Shown here piece by piece: positions 37,761-49,885 of a DNA stretch of 64,000 nt. The stretch is taken from assembly GCF_051622035.1 (NCBI RefSeq), contig NC_135357.1, forward strand, positions 18,721,256 to 18,785,255, in the 5' to 3' direction. Each line of letters opens with the position of its first letter. Position 1 is the stretch's first letter. The notes beneath the pieces are model-generated. The model saw nothing but the letters and a program-made list of their open reading frames with translations, was not told where the DNA came from and did no database searches. The stretch is from Arctopsyche grandis. Taxonomy: Eukaryota; Arthropoda; Insecta; Trichoptera; Hydropsychidae. Made by a program: the position numbers and the translations under genes.

Positions 37761-38071
37761 GTATTATTATTGAATACTTTGTATGACCTCAACGCTCCCA
37801 TTTACTATTAGGATAACAATATGTAACAAAGTAAATCAATTATATTTAATGTAATAAAACATATGGTTTTCAATTAAAAAAAAAAAACATAATTCTACTG
37901 ACTATGACTTAATCTATTACTCAATCTTTATATTTGAAAAATATCAGGAATGTCAAACAGAGAGAGAGAATTAAATTACTGTGTCTACAAATAAAGTTGG
38001 TAGCTCTACGTGTTCGAGATGTTTCCCGAATGTTCAGCTGTCAGAAACAAACAGCTGATGCGCCGGTCGAC

Positions 38072-40875
38072 ATGTCGAGTGACGAGGAAGAACCTAAAGT
38101 TTGTGCTTTTACACGTTTATTCATTAAATTTAATTATTTATGGCTTATAATATTTACAAAAAATATAGAAATCTAATCCAAAATTTTAATAGCTTGTGCA
38201 ATTACAACCTTGCGTCAAATAATTCGTTATTTTAGAATGTGCATTCGAGAAGTTCTTCGCCGGATGTGAAATCGAAAGCAGTGGTGAAATACACTTCTGT
38301 AAAATGTCCAATAGGTTTCTCAAAGCTACAATGTAATACTGACCTTAAAATGCCTCCTTCCAACTGGCTGAGTAGTGCTACAGATTCATATGGTTTAAGA
38401 CATTCACTAAGTCACTCTGCCGGATTTTCAAGGTTATTTACAAATATTTATATCACTAAATTAAGTTTTTATATTTTATTTATATCTAATATGACTAATA
38501 AATAACTTCTTAACATAATTTTGAAATAATGACAGCTTCAAAATGGCCCACATGTTTCCTGATTGTGTTGGGGAAGTAGATGTTGTATCTGGAGCTGAAT
38601 GTATTAAAAGTTTACTAAAGCTGCCTTATCATCCCACAGGTGTGGTATGTATCTGAAAATTATTCTAAAATTCTCTTCAAATTTTAATATTTTGGTCAAG
38701 TATAAATTTTCGTTTTTATTATATTTTTCATAGATCAGTATGATAGTACACAGAGTGGAAAATACTCTACTTTTAGATGATTTTGACATTTTTCAATATC
38801 TTATGAAATCGGAATGGTCTTGGATGAAGAAATTTTTTTATGAAACTTCTATCACTACTGAAGATAGAATAATGTATCTAAAAAACAAAAGTCGATTTGC
38901 TCTTCAACAGAAGAGTTTAAATTCAAAATTTTTGTATCACAGTTTGCCATCTTCAAAAGCCAATCATGATTATAAAGAAGATGAAAGCAATGAATTGCAA
39001 TGTCCAACCCTACCTATAACTGGACCAAGTTTGCCAGAGCCAGATGTTCAGAAAACGGTTCCATATCCTAGTTCTTCTAATCACACATACAATAGAAATG
39101 TTATGTGGACATTTGAAGATATCCAAATGTTGATTGGCAGCGATATGCCGATATTTGGTGGTGTTGACCGTCCTTGCGTTAGTTTAAGACTTCGAGATGC
39201 CGGCGAACCTATTAATGTTTTAACTGGAATTGACTACTGGCTGGATAATTTAATGTGTAACGTGCCTGAAGTTATTATGTGCTATCATTTGGATGGAATT
39301 GTAAGTAAATATGAGCCAATCAAAACGGAAGATCTCCCAAACTTAAAAGATTCAAAATTTTCACCAAAAGTTATAAAAAATGTAGCTCAAAACATATTAT
39401 CTTTTCTTAAATCAAATGCTACAAAAGCTGGACACACATATTGGCTTTTTAAAGGAACACATGATGACGTTGTCAAATTATATGATCTGACTACTCTCTG
39501 CGGAACTGTGGAAAATCCCACTGACCAAAATCCTTTTACTATACCTGTAGCCATGTTGTTGTATAGAGTAGCACGAAATATGAAAGTGCCTTGTCAAACT
39601 GGCCATATCAAATTACTCTTAGAAAACTGCATAAAACTTTTACCTAGCGAAAAATATCCACATATCGTTGCATCATCTCATTTTATGCTTGCTAATTTAT
39701 ATGTCCCTGCAAATATTGACCCAGGATCTCCTAATATGAAAAGTTTGTAAAGATTTATATACAATTTTCTCGTATTAATTTACATATTACCAATATTACT
39801 CAATTTATCATTACAAAATTCAGATTCAACTGGAGAGTGTGAATGTGGTGATCCTAAAACATGTCGACGTCAAGAAGGCTATGACGATGAAGAAACTTCA
39901 GAAAATCCTTTATATAACAATATCAACAGTGAAAAATTATTTGATGATTCAAATTTTACCAATTTCAACTTTGGAAAACCAAAATCAACAGAGTCTAATA
40001 ATGCTGAAGTAAAAAATAAGAACACCAAGTTTAAAAATGATAATCAACTAACAAGTGGTGGAGTTGCGGTTCATAGTTTAACAGCACCCAGCACTTCATT
40101 TTCTGCATCTTCAACACCACCACCAATAATAGATGGTAAAATAGAAGATAGGTGTTTACTTTCTATAAAACACGTAAAAGAAGGATTGCAAGCATTGAAA
40201 CACTTCATTAGTTTTTCAAAAAAGAATGACTCTCAAGATGAAAATTGTGTAAGTTCACAAACTCATATTTAACAAGATTTAATTACAAAAGTGATTATGA
40301 CTATAAGACGACCTTGATTAAAAAAACGATCCTTTTTATTGAATCGTTTTTTGGAAAAAAAAAACATTAACCAGCTTATGAGATCGTTATTTAATTATAT
40401 TTCTTTTTGATTTATTATTTTAATTCTTACAAATTTCTTGATTGAATTGATTTTTAGAACTCTTCGTATTTCACAGTCAGTCATGGAGCCGTGGTATTCT
40501 TGGCAAAGTTAATATATTTTTTTTATTTAAGCAACAGTCGGGATCGAAGTATATACATATCATAGGATAAGGCTTTCTTTTAGCCAACTCCATAGTCCTG
40601 ATATTTCGTATAAGCACTCATCATAATATTTTCGAGAGTGTAAAATTTATATAAAACACCTTTGTATGTATGTACATATTTACATATGTTGAATTTATTG
40701 CTGTAGGTGGTAAATTTACAGTTCATTTAAACTTGAATATAACGCGACTCCCTCATTTTCGTGTCAAGTTATTTCTTTATTTTTTAATTCCTCGCCTCAT
40801 TGTCAGGAAAATACGTTACATATTTTCAATCATTAAATATTAGAATATATTAGTGTATCTTATATAATCCACAAA

Positions 40876-40963
<88 letters not shown>

Positions 40964-43575
40964 TTTACAATTATTTTTTATATATAAAATATTTTTAGAA
41001 TAAAAATACGTATCAATCTGAAAATTTACCCAACAATGAAGAAAACCCTAAAATGGCGAAATCGTTCGAGCCGATACCCATGGGCTACGAATCTCTACAA
41101 GCAAGTAAGGATTGCTGTAAAATGGCCCAACCCAATGTTCCAATACCGATGCCTTACAATAAAGAAGAAATTGAAAAAATTGAGGAGCTTGATAAAGAAT
41201 CACCGAAATCCGACAAGGGTGGTAGACGACGTAAACGAGACACCAAAAACAAGAAGAAACAAGTTGCAGACAATCAAAATAAATTAGCCGCCCAAGATTT
41301 AGAGAGTGTGAGACACAAACTAGATGGTGTGCTACTACGTAAAGATAACACTATGCCCACTTGGCAAGAACCAAAAAGTAATGATGACGCGTCCTGGAAA
41401 GTTCATCTAAAAACATTGTTATATGAGAAAGCATGTTTATCATACGCAACGCTAGCAGAACGATATTATCTTGATGCGCAATATGGATGCTCTTATAAAT
41501 ATACAATACTGGCTCAAAAATGTCGCAGCATACTATCAGCAATGTTTAATAATATTAGCAAGGTCGACGAATGCTGTTTATTGGGTAGAGCTGGTGATAA
41601 CTTGTTTCAATTCGCCAAACATTGGGATGCATTTGAATCAGTATATCTTGAAGAAATTAACTTACTATCGGAAGTTGATAGATTTATTGCAAATGAAATA
41701 ACTGAAGATGTTGAAATCTTGAAAAAAACAGCTAAAATTTCAAACACCCTCATGATCGGTATGTAAATTGGTCTTTTTAAATATCGAAATATTCCTTATT
41801 TGAATTGTATATTATGACTATAATGAAATAGTGCTCTTATTAATGCTTTTTTACTTTAATCATTATAGATTTCAAACCACCAAAAGATTTGGAAAATTCT
41901 ATAGTTGCCAGTGGAGACTTTTATAGTAAGGCATTAAAAATTGCTCCTGGAGATCGTAAAGAAGAATTGTCTAGAAGGATAGCTTCTGTAAAAAACGAGC
42001 TTGGTGTTAAATATATGTACAATGCACAAGGTGTTTTAATTTTTTTTTAATTGTTATATGAATCATACATATCCACATATGTATTTAATTTAAAAATTAC
42101 TTTGTGTTTATTATAGAACAATATATGGCTTATTGCAACTCTCCAGAAACTGATTTAGATAAATCCAAAGAGCCTTTATACGAAACGCTTGCTAAAAAGT
42201 CGATACAATGTTTAACAGAGTCTGCTAAAATATTTGAACACGTGAATGATTTGCCAAATTTAGCACTATTACATTGCAATACCGGTCGATACATGCGTTT
42301 TATGGCACATTGCAATCAGGAAAATCACAGGTAAATTTTTAATCGATCGTGTATTTTATATTATTTAAGATTTTATCTAAATAAGTTTGTTATTTTGCAT
42401 CTAGCTCAGAGCAAAGAAGATTGTATTCATTGGCTATTGATCATTATGGAAAAGCGTTAAGAATGTTGGCAGGAGAAAATTGCAGAAGTGTTCAAGATCT
42501 TGTACGGTGGGAATTGAGTAGTGCACTGTTTACACAAGCATGTCTTTTACAAGACTCGCCACCTAATTTGCCAGATGTGTGTCATCACTTTAATGACTGT
42601 CCTATGTAATTTTACAACAGTCGTTTGAATTCATTCGAATTTTATTTTCAGGCTGCAACCGAGGCGGCAGACGCACTGCGTTTAGCTTTGAGAAATTGTT
42701 CACTCGTTGATGGTCCCAGACAATGTTTGTACCAATTTCGTGCAGGAATATTACATCATAGACTAGCTTCGCTGTACCATAATCAATATAGGTACATTAT
42801 TAATTAGTTACCAAGTATTGTTGCCCCAGATTTATGTACATTTACGTTATAAATAATATTCATTGTTTAAGAAATCAATCTGGAGATCCATCAAAATGGA
42901 AAGCAGCACAGGCACTAAGTAAACTTAACTATGAACAGGCGGTTAAATTATTTCTCCCTCTAGAAGATATAACAATGTTTTTAACTGTCCAAATGGAGCA
43001 TGTGGCTTTGTTAGAATATCAAGCTAACAGTGAGTATTCAAAAGAATGTTTTTGAATTAAGTTAATTGTGTGATTGAAGATTTAAATAATGTAATATTGT
43101 TGCAGATAGCGCTGGTCTAAAATTGAAATCTTTACAAACGGCTTTGGAAATATTGCAACAGTGTGAACCTATACTAAAATTAATAATAGAAAAGGATGTA
43201 CCGAATGATTCAGATGTATCATCGAACGATAATAAAATGAGCATTAAAAAATCATCAAAAATGAAGGACAATTCATCAAATCAATTAAATGACAACAAAG
43301 AAATTATAAATAGCGATATGGAATCTGAATTTAAATTATTAACTTTGTTTGAACAGAGATTGCAACACATACTAAAGAATTTAATCCAGATTTGTTTACA
43401 AAAACACAGTTATATGAAAAAAGATTGCGATAAAATGTTGTCTTTTTATAAAAGTGCTTATAGTTTAACACTAAAAAGTGAAAAATTTGAATGCAAAGAA
43501 GTAAGACTTTTTGCCAACCGTTTATATAATATTTTATTAAAAATAAAAGACTGTGCCAAAATTAATCAGGTATAG
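38072..43575 (+). CDS. EDRF1: Erythroid differentiation-related factor 1 homologue
   Basis: Twelve coding exons: 38072-38098, 38236-38432, 38536-38644, 38734-39742, 39824-40248, 40999-41758, 41869-42030, 42117-42330, 42405-42576, 42652-42791, 42872-43029 and 43106-43575, all with consistent phase, giving 1280 residues (human EDRF1 is about 1240). EDRF1 is a conserved TPR-like protein implicated in transcriptional control in mammals; its insect role is not established. Diagnostic blocks are KMPPSNWL, VHRVENTLLLDDFDI, PIFGGVDRP...SLRLRD, NVLTGIDYWLDNLMCNVPE, IAQ/VAQNILSFLKSN, HTYWLFKG, and C-terminal helical repeats with HHRLASLYH. The start MSSDEEEPK is the most likely, but the frame is open further upstream to 37934. 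Intron 5 holds a TA microsatellite. An AATAAA lies at 43633-43638. Confidence 0.93.
40879..40961. repeat. TA microsatellite in EDRF1 intron 5
   Basis: About 80 bp of alternating TA ending at a poly-T run, some 40 bp before the exon 6 acceptor. Its length could vary between individuals. Confidence 0.9.
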
Positions 43576-43632
43576 TTTTAAAGTGTGTTAGATTTTTGGG
43601 ATATTTTTTTTTATAAATCTCAATGAGATTCA

Positions 43633-43782
43633 AATAAAACAATACATACATATATAAATGTACTCTTTTATTAAATTATAATTAATAAAACATGATTTTG
43701 TTTGATTAATAATTTTTAAATTGATTATTTTGACATTCATATACACATTATATGTATACTTGATCACTCATATCATTTTATT
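43633..43782. terminator. Facing polyadenylation signals of EDRF1 and MLH1
   Basis: EDRF1 has AATAAA at 43633-43638 on the plus strand. MLH1 has AATAAA candidates on the minus strand at 43777-43782 and 43667-43672. If the distal MLH1 site is used the two 3' ends come within a few tens of bases or overlap. Confidence 0.5.
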
Positions 43783-43815
43783 TAAAAGGTTAGCCTCATA
43801 ATCAATACAATACTA

Positions 43816-46800
43816 TTAACATCTTTCAAATACTTTGTAAAGATCAGGTAAATTTGCTATTTGAAGTATGGCACCGTTTTCACTAAATTCTTTTGGAGGC
43901 AAAAAATATTGTCTAATAGCAGCAAACACAACATGTTCTTGAGTCCAGTCTCTTGCTTTTACTACATTCTCATCATCACTATGTTGTTGCTGGGAGTAGA
44001 AAACTGCAGTCTCACGACAAAAAGTATCAAAACATTCTTTTTCTATCTCCCAATTAACATGGGTTGCCAAACGCAAAACGTACATAGGGAGAGCACCCAT
44101 AAATGGTGTATAATTATCTAAAAATCAATGTTCCGTATATTTTCAACTTCTAAGTCACTACAATTTTTATGACTCAATTTTAAGAACAAACCTAAAAGTA
44201 ATGGAAGCGACAAAAGATTTCCTGCTTTATCAATTTCCACAGAAAAATATTCCAATAACATAGAACGTTTACTAGTCAACAATATTTTAACTTGTTCAGC
44301 CAATTCAGTTTTCTCACCTGAAATTGAAAGAAATGAACTAATTTGTAATTTCACAATATAAACTACAAAGAAAACGCACCATCGTCTTCAGACCATCCAC
44401 ATTCTGGTAGATCAAGAGCAAGCATTGCCAAGTCGTATATAGATAGGGGTGAAGAAAACTTCAACAACCCAAAATTTTGAAAATCATACAGTAATATTTC
44501 GTAAAATAATTCCTCCCTGCAAATAAAATAAATTAAACAAATATATATGTACATACTTATGTAATTACAAAAAGGTCCATTTTCAAATAATATTAGTCAC
44601 CTAAATTTAATTGCGTTACAAATATACATTTTTGTGGAATGTTGAATCAGTGTTTTCGTCTCATCTATACAACCGATAAAAACCAAATTTGCTAAAATTT
44701 CCCTTAAATTTGAACTACATTTTTCTTCTACAGATAATCTGAGATTTTTAATACTGGTCAACCGAGTTTCATTTCTTCGATCACACAATTGTCGTGTTTT
44801 AAATGAAAGTTTTGGGTTTATATATGATACATGAGATGGTGTATTTGTAATATTTGCATATGAAACATATGGTTTTGGTGATTTCACATTAGTATTTGAA
44901 ATATTCGAACTTTCATTTTCAATTGTCCCATCAGTAGTTTCTTCCACAAATGATTCTGTTTCTTCCACAGAACTTTGCATATCGATAACTGTAGCATTAA
45001 CATCTTCTATCAAACCAAAAAATTTATCAAGTTTTTGATCTGTTGCATCGGTACGAACTAGCATTTTTGGATCGATTGCTTTAGATGTATTTTTATTAGG
45101 TTTATCTTCATATTCAACCAAATCTGGAATTGTGGCACCTGGTAATCTGGACTAAAATTGGCATTTTATAAAAATCATCACTGAAATTTTAGAATAAGCT
45201 TAAATAAAAAATTACCTGAACATACAAAACACGTGAATTATTACAAGAGAGCAATTTAGCTTCAACGGTTGTTTTGATTTTATCAATAATTTGTTCTTCA
45301 TAGAGGAAATGTACTTCATGTTTCGTCGGATGGATATTGACATCCACATTTTGGGGATCTATACAATCAAGTTATTTTTAAAATATCTAAATTACTAACA
45401 TAAATAGTATAAAATAAAAATCATATACCTAATTCTAAACTTAAATACACAAAAGAATGTCCATTTTTTGGCAAATATGTGCTATATACTACATCTAAAG
45501 CTTTTTTGATACCTAAAAAAATCGAATAACGATTGTAATACTTACATATACATATATTTGGACGTAAATTAATGATAAAAACATAGTAAATGTCAACGAA
45601 AACCAAATACCATTCGATTCTACAAGACGATGATTGATAAATAACAGTAAAATGCCTTTTTTAGTTGAAAAATTTACATTAGTGATATAACCATGTAGTT
45701 TTAGTTTTACTGTTTCATCTTTTATTGAAATTTCCATAAGTTCTTTGGCAATGGTATTACCATAAATCTTGAAAAAAATAAAATAAAAAATTATCAAGTA
45801 TCGAATAAATTATTAAACACAATACAATTACTACTCACAGTTCGTATATTATTAATATGTGTTGATTTTACAGGCGTTCGTAAATCAGTATTTTCACCAA
45901 ATTTCTTCAACACGAAACCTACATTTGCATTATGTACTGAATAGCTTCCAACAACTTCAAATATTTTTTGGTATTCCTCACTTGGACTTTTTAACGCTTT
46001 TTTTCTAGTTATCACATTAAAAAACAAATCTTCTACCGTAATTTGAGTACCTTGATTTCCAGCACAAGGAATTACTGTGCCTTTTAATAAACCATCCTCA
46101 TAAGTTGCTCTTAAACAAATAATTAATTTCAATACAAATAATATACAAAGTGTAGTTTTTAAATAATGCTAAATAAGGTTTGGAAAAATTACTTAAAAGC
46201 ACATTTATCAAGAGCTGTTTTTGTTTGAATGGTGAGATGTGCTATATGACTGATGCTAGCAAGTGCTTCACCGCGAAAACCGTAAGTACTAATTTTAGAG
46301 AGATCCTCATAATTTTGAAGCTTTGATGTGGTAAAACGTTCACAGACAATTTCAAGATTATCACGACGTATGCCTGTACCATTATCTTGAATCTTAATAC
46401 ATATAATTAATTTGCAAATCAAAAAAAAATGTTATTTAGTAAATATTTTACATTGTATAAGGTTTCCATATTACCTGCATGTATTTTAAACCACCCGCTT
46501 TTACAATTATCTGAATGAGTGTCGACTTTGCATCCAAGCTGTAAAAAATACAATAATGTATCATGCATACATACATATAAATTTATGGATGTATTTACAA
46601 ATTAAATTTATGAAAAACATTACAAATAAATTATTTTGTTTTTCATTTTTCATCAATAGTGAATTTAAGAGTTTTAAACACCATGTTTATTTTGGTTATC
46701 TATCATACTATCTGAATGCAAATCTGCGATATGTAGAAATAATGTAAATTCAAAAGTAATAGGAGGTTTTTAAGAAAATTAACCTTCCACGGTTGATCAA

Positions 46801-47260
46801 ACTGTACCTCTATGTATTACTGTACATACGTGTTAAGAATCAACTTTTGTTCAATTGTATGAATGGATAATTTGCTTCAATTTCATAGAAACACATTTAG
46901 TATTCATGTAATTAATCTAAATGTATTCAATAGCACAGACCTATGTATATATGTATGTTTATTACCAGATTTATTCTTATATGTATTCACAAGAATCTCT
47001 ACAAAAAGCTAATTCCTAGAATACCGGAAAAATGTAAAATCGAACTCTCGTCCTCTTAGTATTAAAATATTTGGACCTCATAAGAATTTAGGAGACACCT
47101 AATGTATAGCAATGAAATATTACCAATTTTCAATAAGTTCCTTGAGCGCATTGGCAGGGCGTTGAACAACCTCACCAGCTGCAATGCGGTTCACTACCAG
47201 CTCTGGAAGTCTTCGTACGCAACCAGCACCTCCATCCTCATTCTCCACCTCCATATCCAT
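43816..47260 (-). CDS. MLH1: DNA mismatch repair protein MLH1
   Basis: Eleven coding exons on the minus strand: 47260-47124, 46538-46475, 46392-46193, 46109-45839, 45767-45611, 45512-45429, 45358-45216, 45151-44601, 44516-44380, 44317-44192 and 44117-43816. Phases all agree and give 723 residues (human MLH1 has 756). MLH1 is the ATPase subunit of MutL-alpha, which with PMS proteins nicks the strand in mismatch repair. The GHKL ATPase motifs are present: ELIEN at about 41-45, DNGTG at 70-74 and GFRGEAL at 105-111. The transducer domain has [12 protein letters not shown] and [10 protein letters not shown]. The linker is short and divergent. The C-terminal domain ends exactly in the conserved [10 protein letters not shown], whose final Cys contributes to the partner endonuclease site. 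The start [11 protein letters not shown] is the only one in frame near the [16 protein letters not shown] motif. Confidence 0.96.
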
Positions 47261-48043
47261 ATTCAGTCAATAGTCAAGCAACTTGACGTTCCCAGTGACA
47301 GTTTGTAAATGTTGCGCCAACACACCCATTTTAGCCAACTGCAAAATTTGCACGACATACCACGTGGATTTGATTTGAAGTTTGTATAATTAGATAAAAA
47401 TATCAAAACATTAAGCAGTAAAAGTAATACAGTTTGTCATACTTGACTGTGCATTATCGGCGAATATTATTTTTACATAGGCGAATATTATTATAAAAAT
47501 CAAGGATTGGCTGGAGAATAAGAACGCGGCTTATTTTTTTATATCCTTAAAATATACATAACAAAAATGTGTCTTCAAAAATCTATTTTCACAAACATAC
47601 TCAGACGTCTCCAAGCAAACATAACCAATGGTTCGGTGACTATTCCGCAAAAAGCGATCTCGCGCTAGTCATTGAAATCTCCATCACGGAACATCTTACT
47701 TGTTTTTTTGGGTTCGGTGATTACTGCTCACAAAGCGCTCGCCCAAAAATCACTAAAATCTCTATAATGCAACATCTGGCAGCCGAAAAGTACATCATAT
47801 TAACGAGAACTTGAGTGCCAAATATTCCGGATTCGCGATTTTCATGGAAAAAATTATCTTTTAGGCGATCGCAATGTGCGTAATAATCCAATTACCACTT
47901 TTTTGTGTTTACTTGTTAAACGTATTTCTTAGGCCAAATATGTATATCCTAACCAAAAAAAAGTTAGTCGCCATCTGACGTTTGGTGCGGGGTTTTTGTA
48001 TTTTATCGATTTTAAATATAATATATAAATTTAATTCAACGAC
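47261..48043. promoter_or_regulatory. Bidirectional promoter region between MLH1 and Prx3
   Basis: The two start codons face away from each other across 783 bp. A TATCGATT motif (48004-48011), one base from the insect DRE element TATCGATA, lies 33 bp before the Prx3 start. A diverged tandem duplication of about 70-80 bp (about 47631-47699 and 47709-47780, both starting ggttcggtga) fills the middle. No TATA box stands out in so AT-rich a context. Confidence 0.45.
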
Positions 48044-49885
48044 ATGTCATCCCTTATAAGAAATTTATCAAAACAGGTAAAATTAATATTTCATGATGTC
48101 TTCAGTAGATATTCATTAAATATTTTTTACGCACTTTTACAAATCCGTTATTGTTGCATAAGAACACAATTATTATAGAAAAAAATCATTCGTTGTGTAA
48201 TCGATTATATCTGAGCAATATTATGTGCTATCGTGTACCCATTTATATTGCACAATATAAAATAAATGTACTTTATGTTTTTAGTTGCTAACTTCACGTA
48301 AATTGCAATTATTGACACCATTCAACTTTATCCACACTGGTAAGTAGATTTAATCTCAATATGGTGAACTGTAACAATACAAGTATTTTCCTCGTATGTA
48401 AGGATTCGATTTTACAGTTCATTTGCCCGAGAAAGATTCACTTGGCTATATTAAATAGTCTACATATTTAGAAGATTAAATACAATTTGATTTTTTTCTC
48501 TCCCAATGGATATTTAGATAATCAAATTTATTAAATATCATTCGTAATGCTACCATTCAGTGTCTGAATGTGTGGGTCTCTTTCAGTCAGCTGAACTATG
48601 CTATTTTCATATTATTTAATGTACATTATCTTTATCTCACAATAGCGTATTTTATCTCAAGATTCAAATACGCTATAATAAAATAATAAAAGAGGTGATT
48701 TTTCTCCCAAAAAGAATTACATTAATGCGCCCAATTTTCATTGTACATGTATTTGCTTCCTAAACATTTAATACCCACCTAATAGAATCCGTAAAATACG
48801 CCTTTGTGAAACGAAAACACTGTACATACGTTGGTAATTTTTTTTTTGCAAAATAAAATAAAAACACTGCTTTTTAATCTCCATTTCAGGTACTCGTTTG
48901 CTAGCCCCTCGTGTACAATTACCCGCACCTAATTTTAAAGGACCAGCTGTAATTAATGGAGATTTCAAAGATATTGCTCTAAAAGATTATTTGGGAAAAT
49001 ATGTAGTACTTGTATTTTATCCACTAGATTTGTATGTCAATTTTATATGATACACCAACACTATATATATTTTTTGTTTTTATATATTTTAATAATTGCA
49101 GCACCTTTGTTTGCCCAACTGAACTGGTAGCGTTCAGTGATAAAGCTGAAGATTTTAAAAAGATTGGATGTGAAGTTATTGGCGTTTCAACTGATTCTAA
49201 GTTTAGTCATTTAGCATGGACTCAAACATCTAGAAAGGTTATTTTTAAAATTATAACTGTTTATCGTTTGTTTGTTTAAATACTTGTCTAAAAGAAATAA
49301 TTACTAGGATGGTGGTGTTGGTAAATTGAATATACCACTGTTGGCCGATTTTACCAAAGAAATATCCAAGGCCTATGATGTTTTAATTGAAGGAGAGGGC
49401 ATTGCTTTAAGAGGTATTTACTTAACAAAATAACACATTGAGTCGTCTTATATTTTTTATGAATCCTACAAATTTTATTTTATAGGTCTTTTTATTATCG
49501 ATAAAGACGGCATTCTTAGACAGATGACTGTAAATGATCTTCCAGTTGGGAGATCAGTTGATGAAACACTTCGTTTAGTTAAAGCGTTCCAATTTGCTGA
49601 TAAACATGGGGAAGGTAAAATTTTCACTAATTTTTACAATGTTTTGGTCCAAAACTTTCGTGTATTTGGTGTGACCTTACCAAGAATGTTTTATAGACTG
49701 TCATCCATTTATAATACAATGTCTGGCAGTCCAAAATGGATCTTTACAAATATAATAAATAAAATAAGCATGTCATACAAATTTTTTCAGTTTGTCCAGC
49801 TAATTGGCACCCCGAGAAAAATTCTGCCACAATAAAACCTGATCCAGCGGGAAGCAAAGATTATTTTAAAAAAGCTAATAGTTAA
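48044..49885 (+). CDS. Prx3: Mitochondrial-type 2-Cys peroxiredoxin (Prx3)
   Basis: Seven coding exons, 48044-48076, 48285-48339, 48890-49031, 49102-49237, 49308-49413, 49486-49614 and 49791-49885, encode 231 residues in consistent phase. Typical 2-Cys peroxiredoxins reduce H2O2 and organic peroxides using thioredoxin. The peroxidatic Cys81 sits in FTFVCPTE and the resolving Cys202 in VCPANW, 121 residues apart as usual. The N-terminus ([20 protein letters not shown]) is basic and free of acids, suggesting a mitochondrial presequence, hence Prx3 rather than cytosolic Prx. The hyperoxidation-sensitivity motif GGLG is GGVG here (124-127), and the C-terminal YF motif is kept (Tyr225-Phe226). AATAAA follows at 50121-50126. 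Confidence 0.95.

Noticed and set aside
42577-42651. Read-through of EDRF1 exon 9 to a stop at about 42607
   Set aside because: A GTGTGT donor and TTTTCAG acceptor remove 75 bp and restore the conserved frame.
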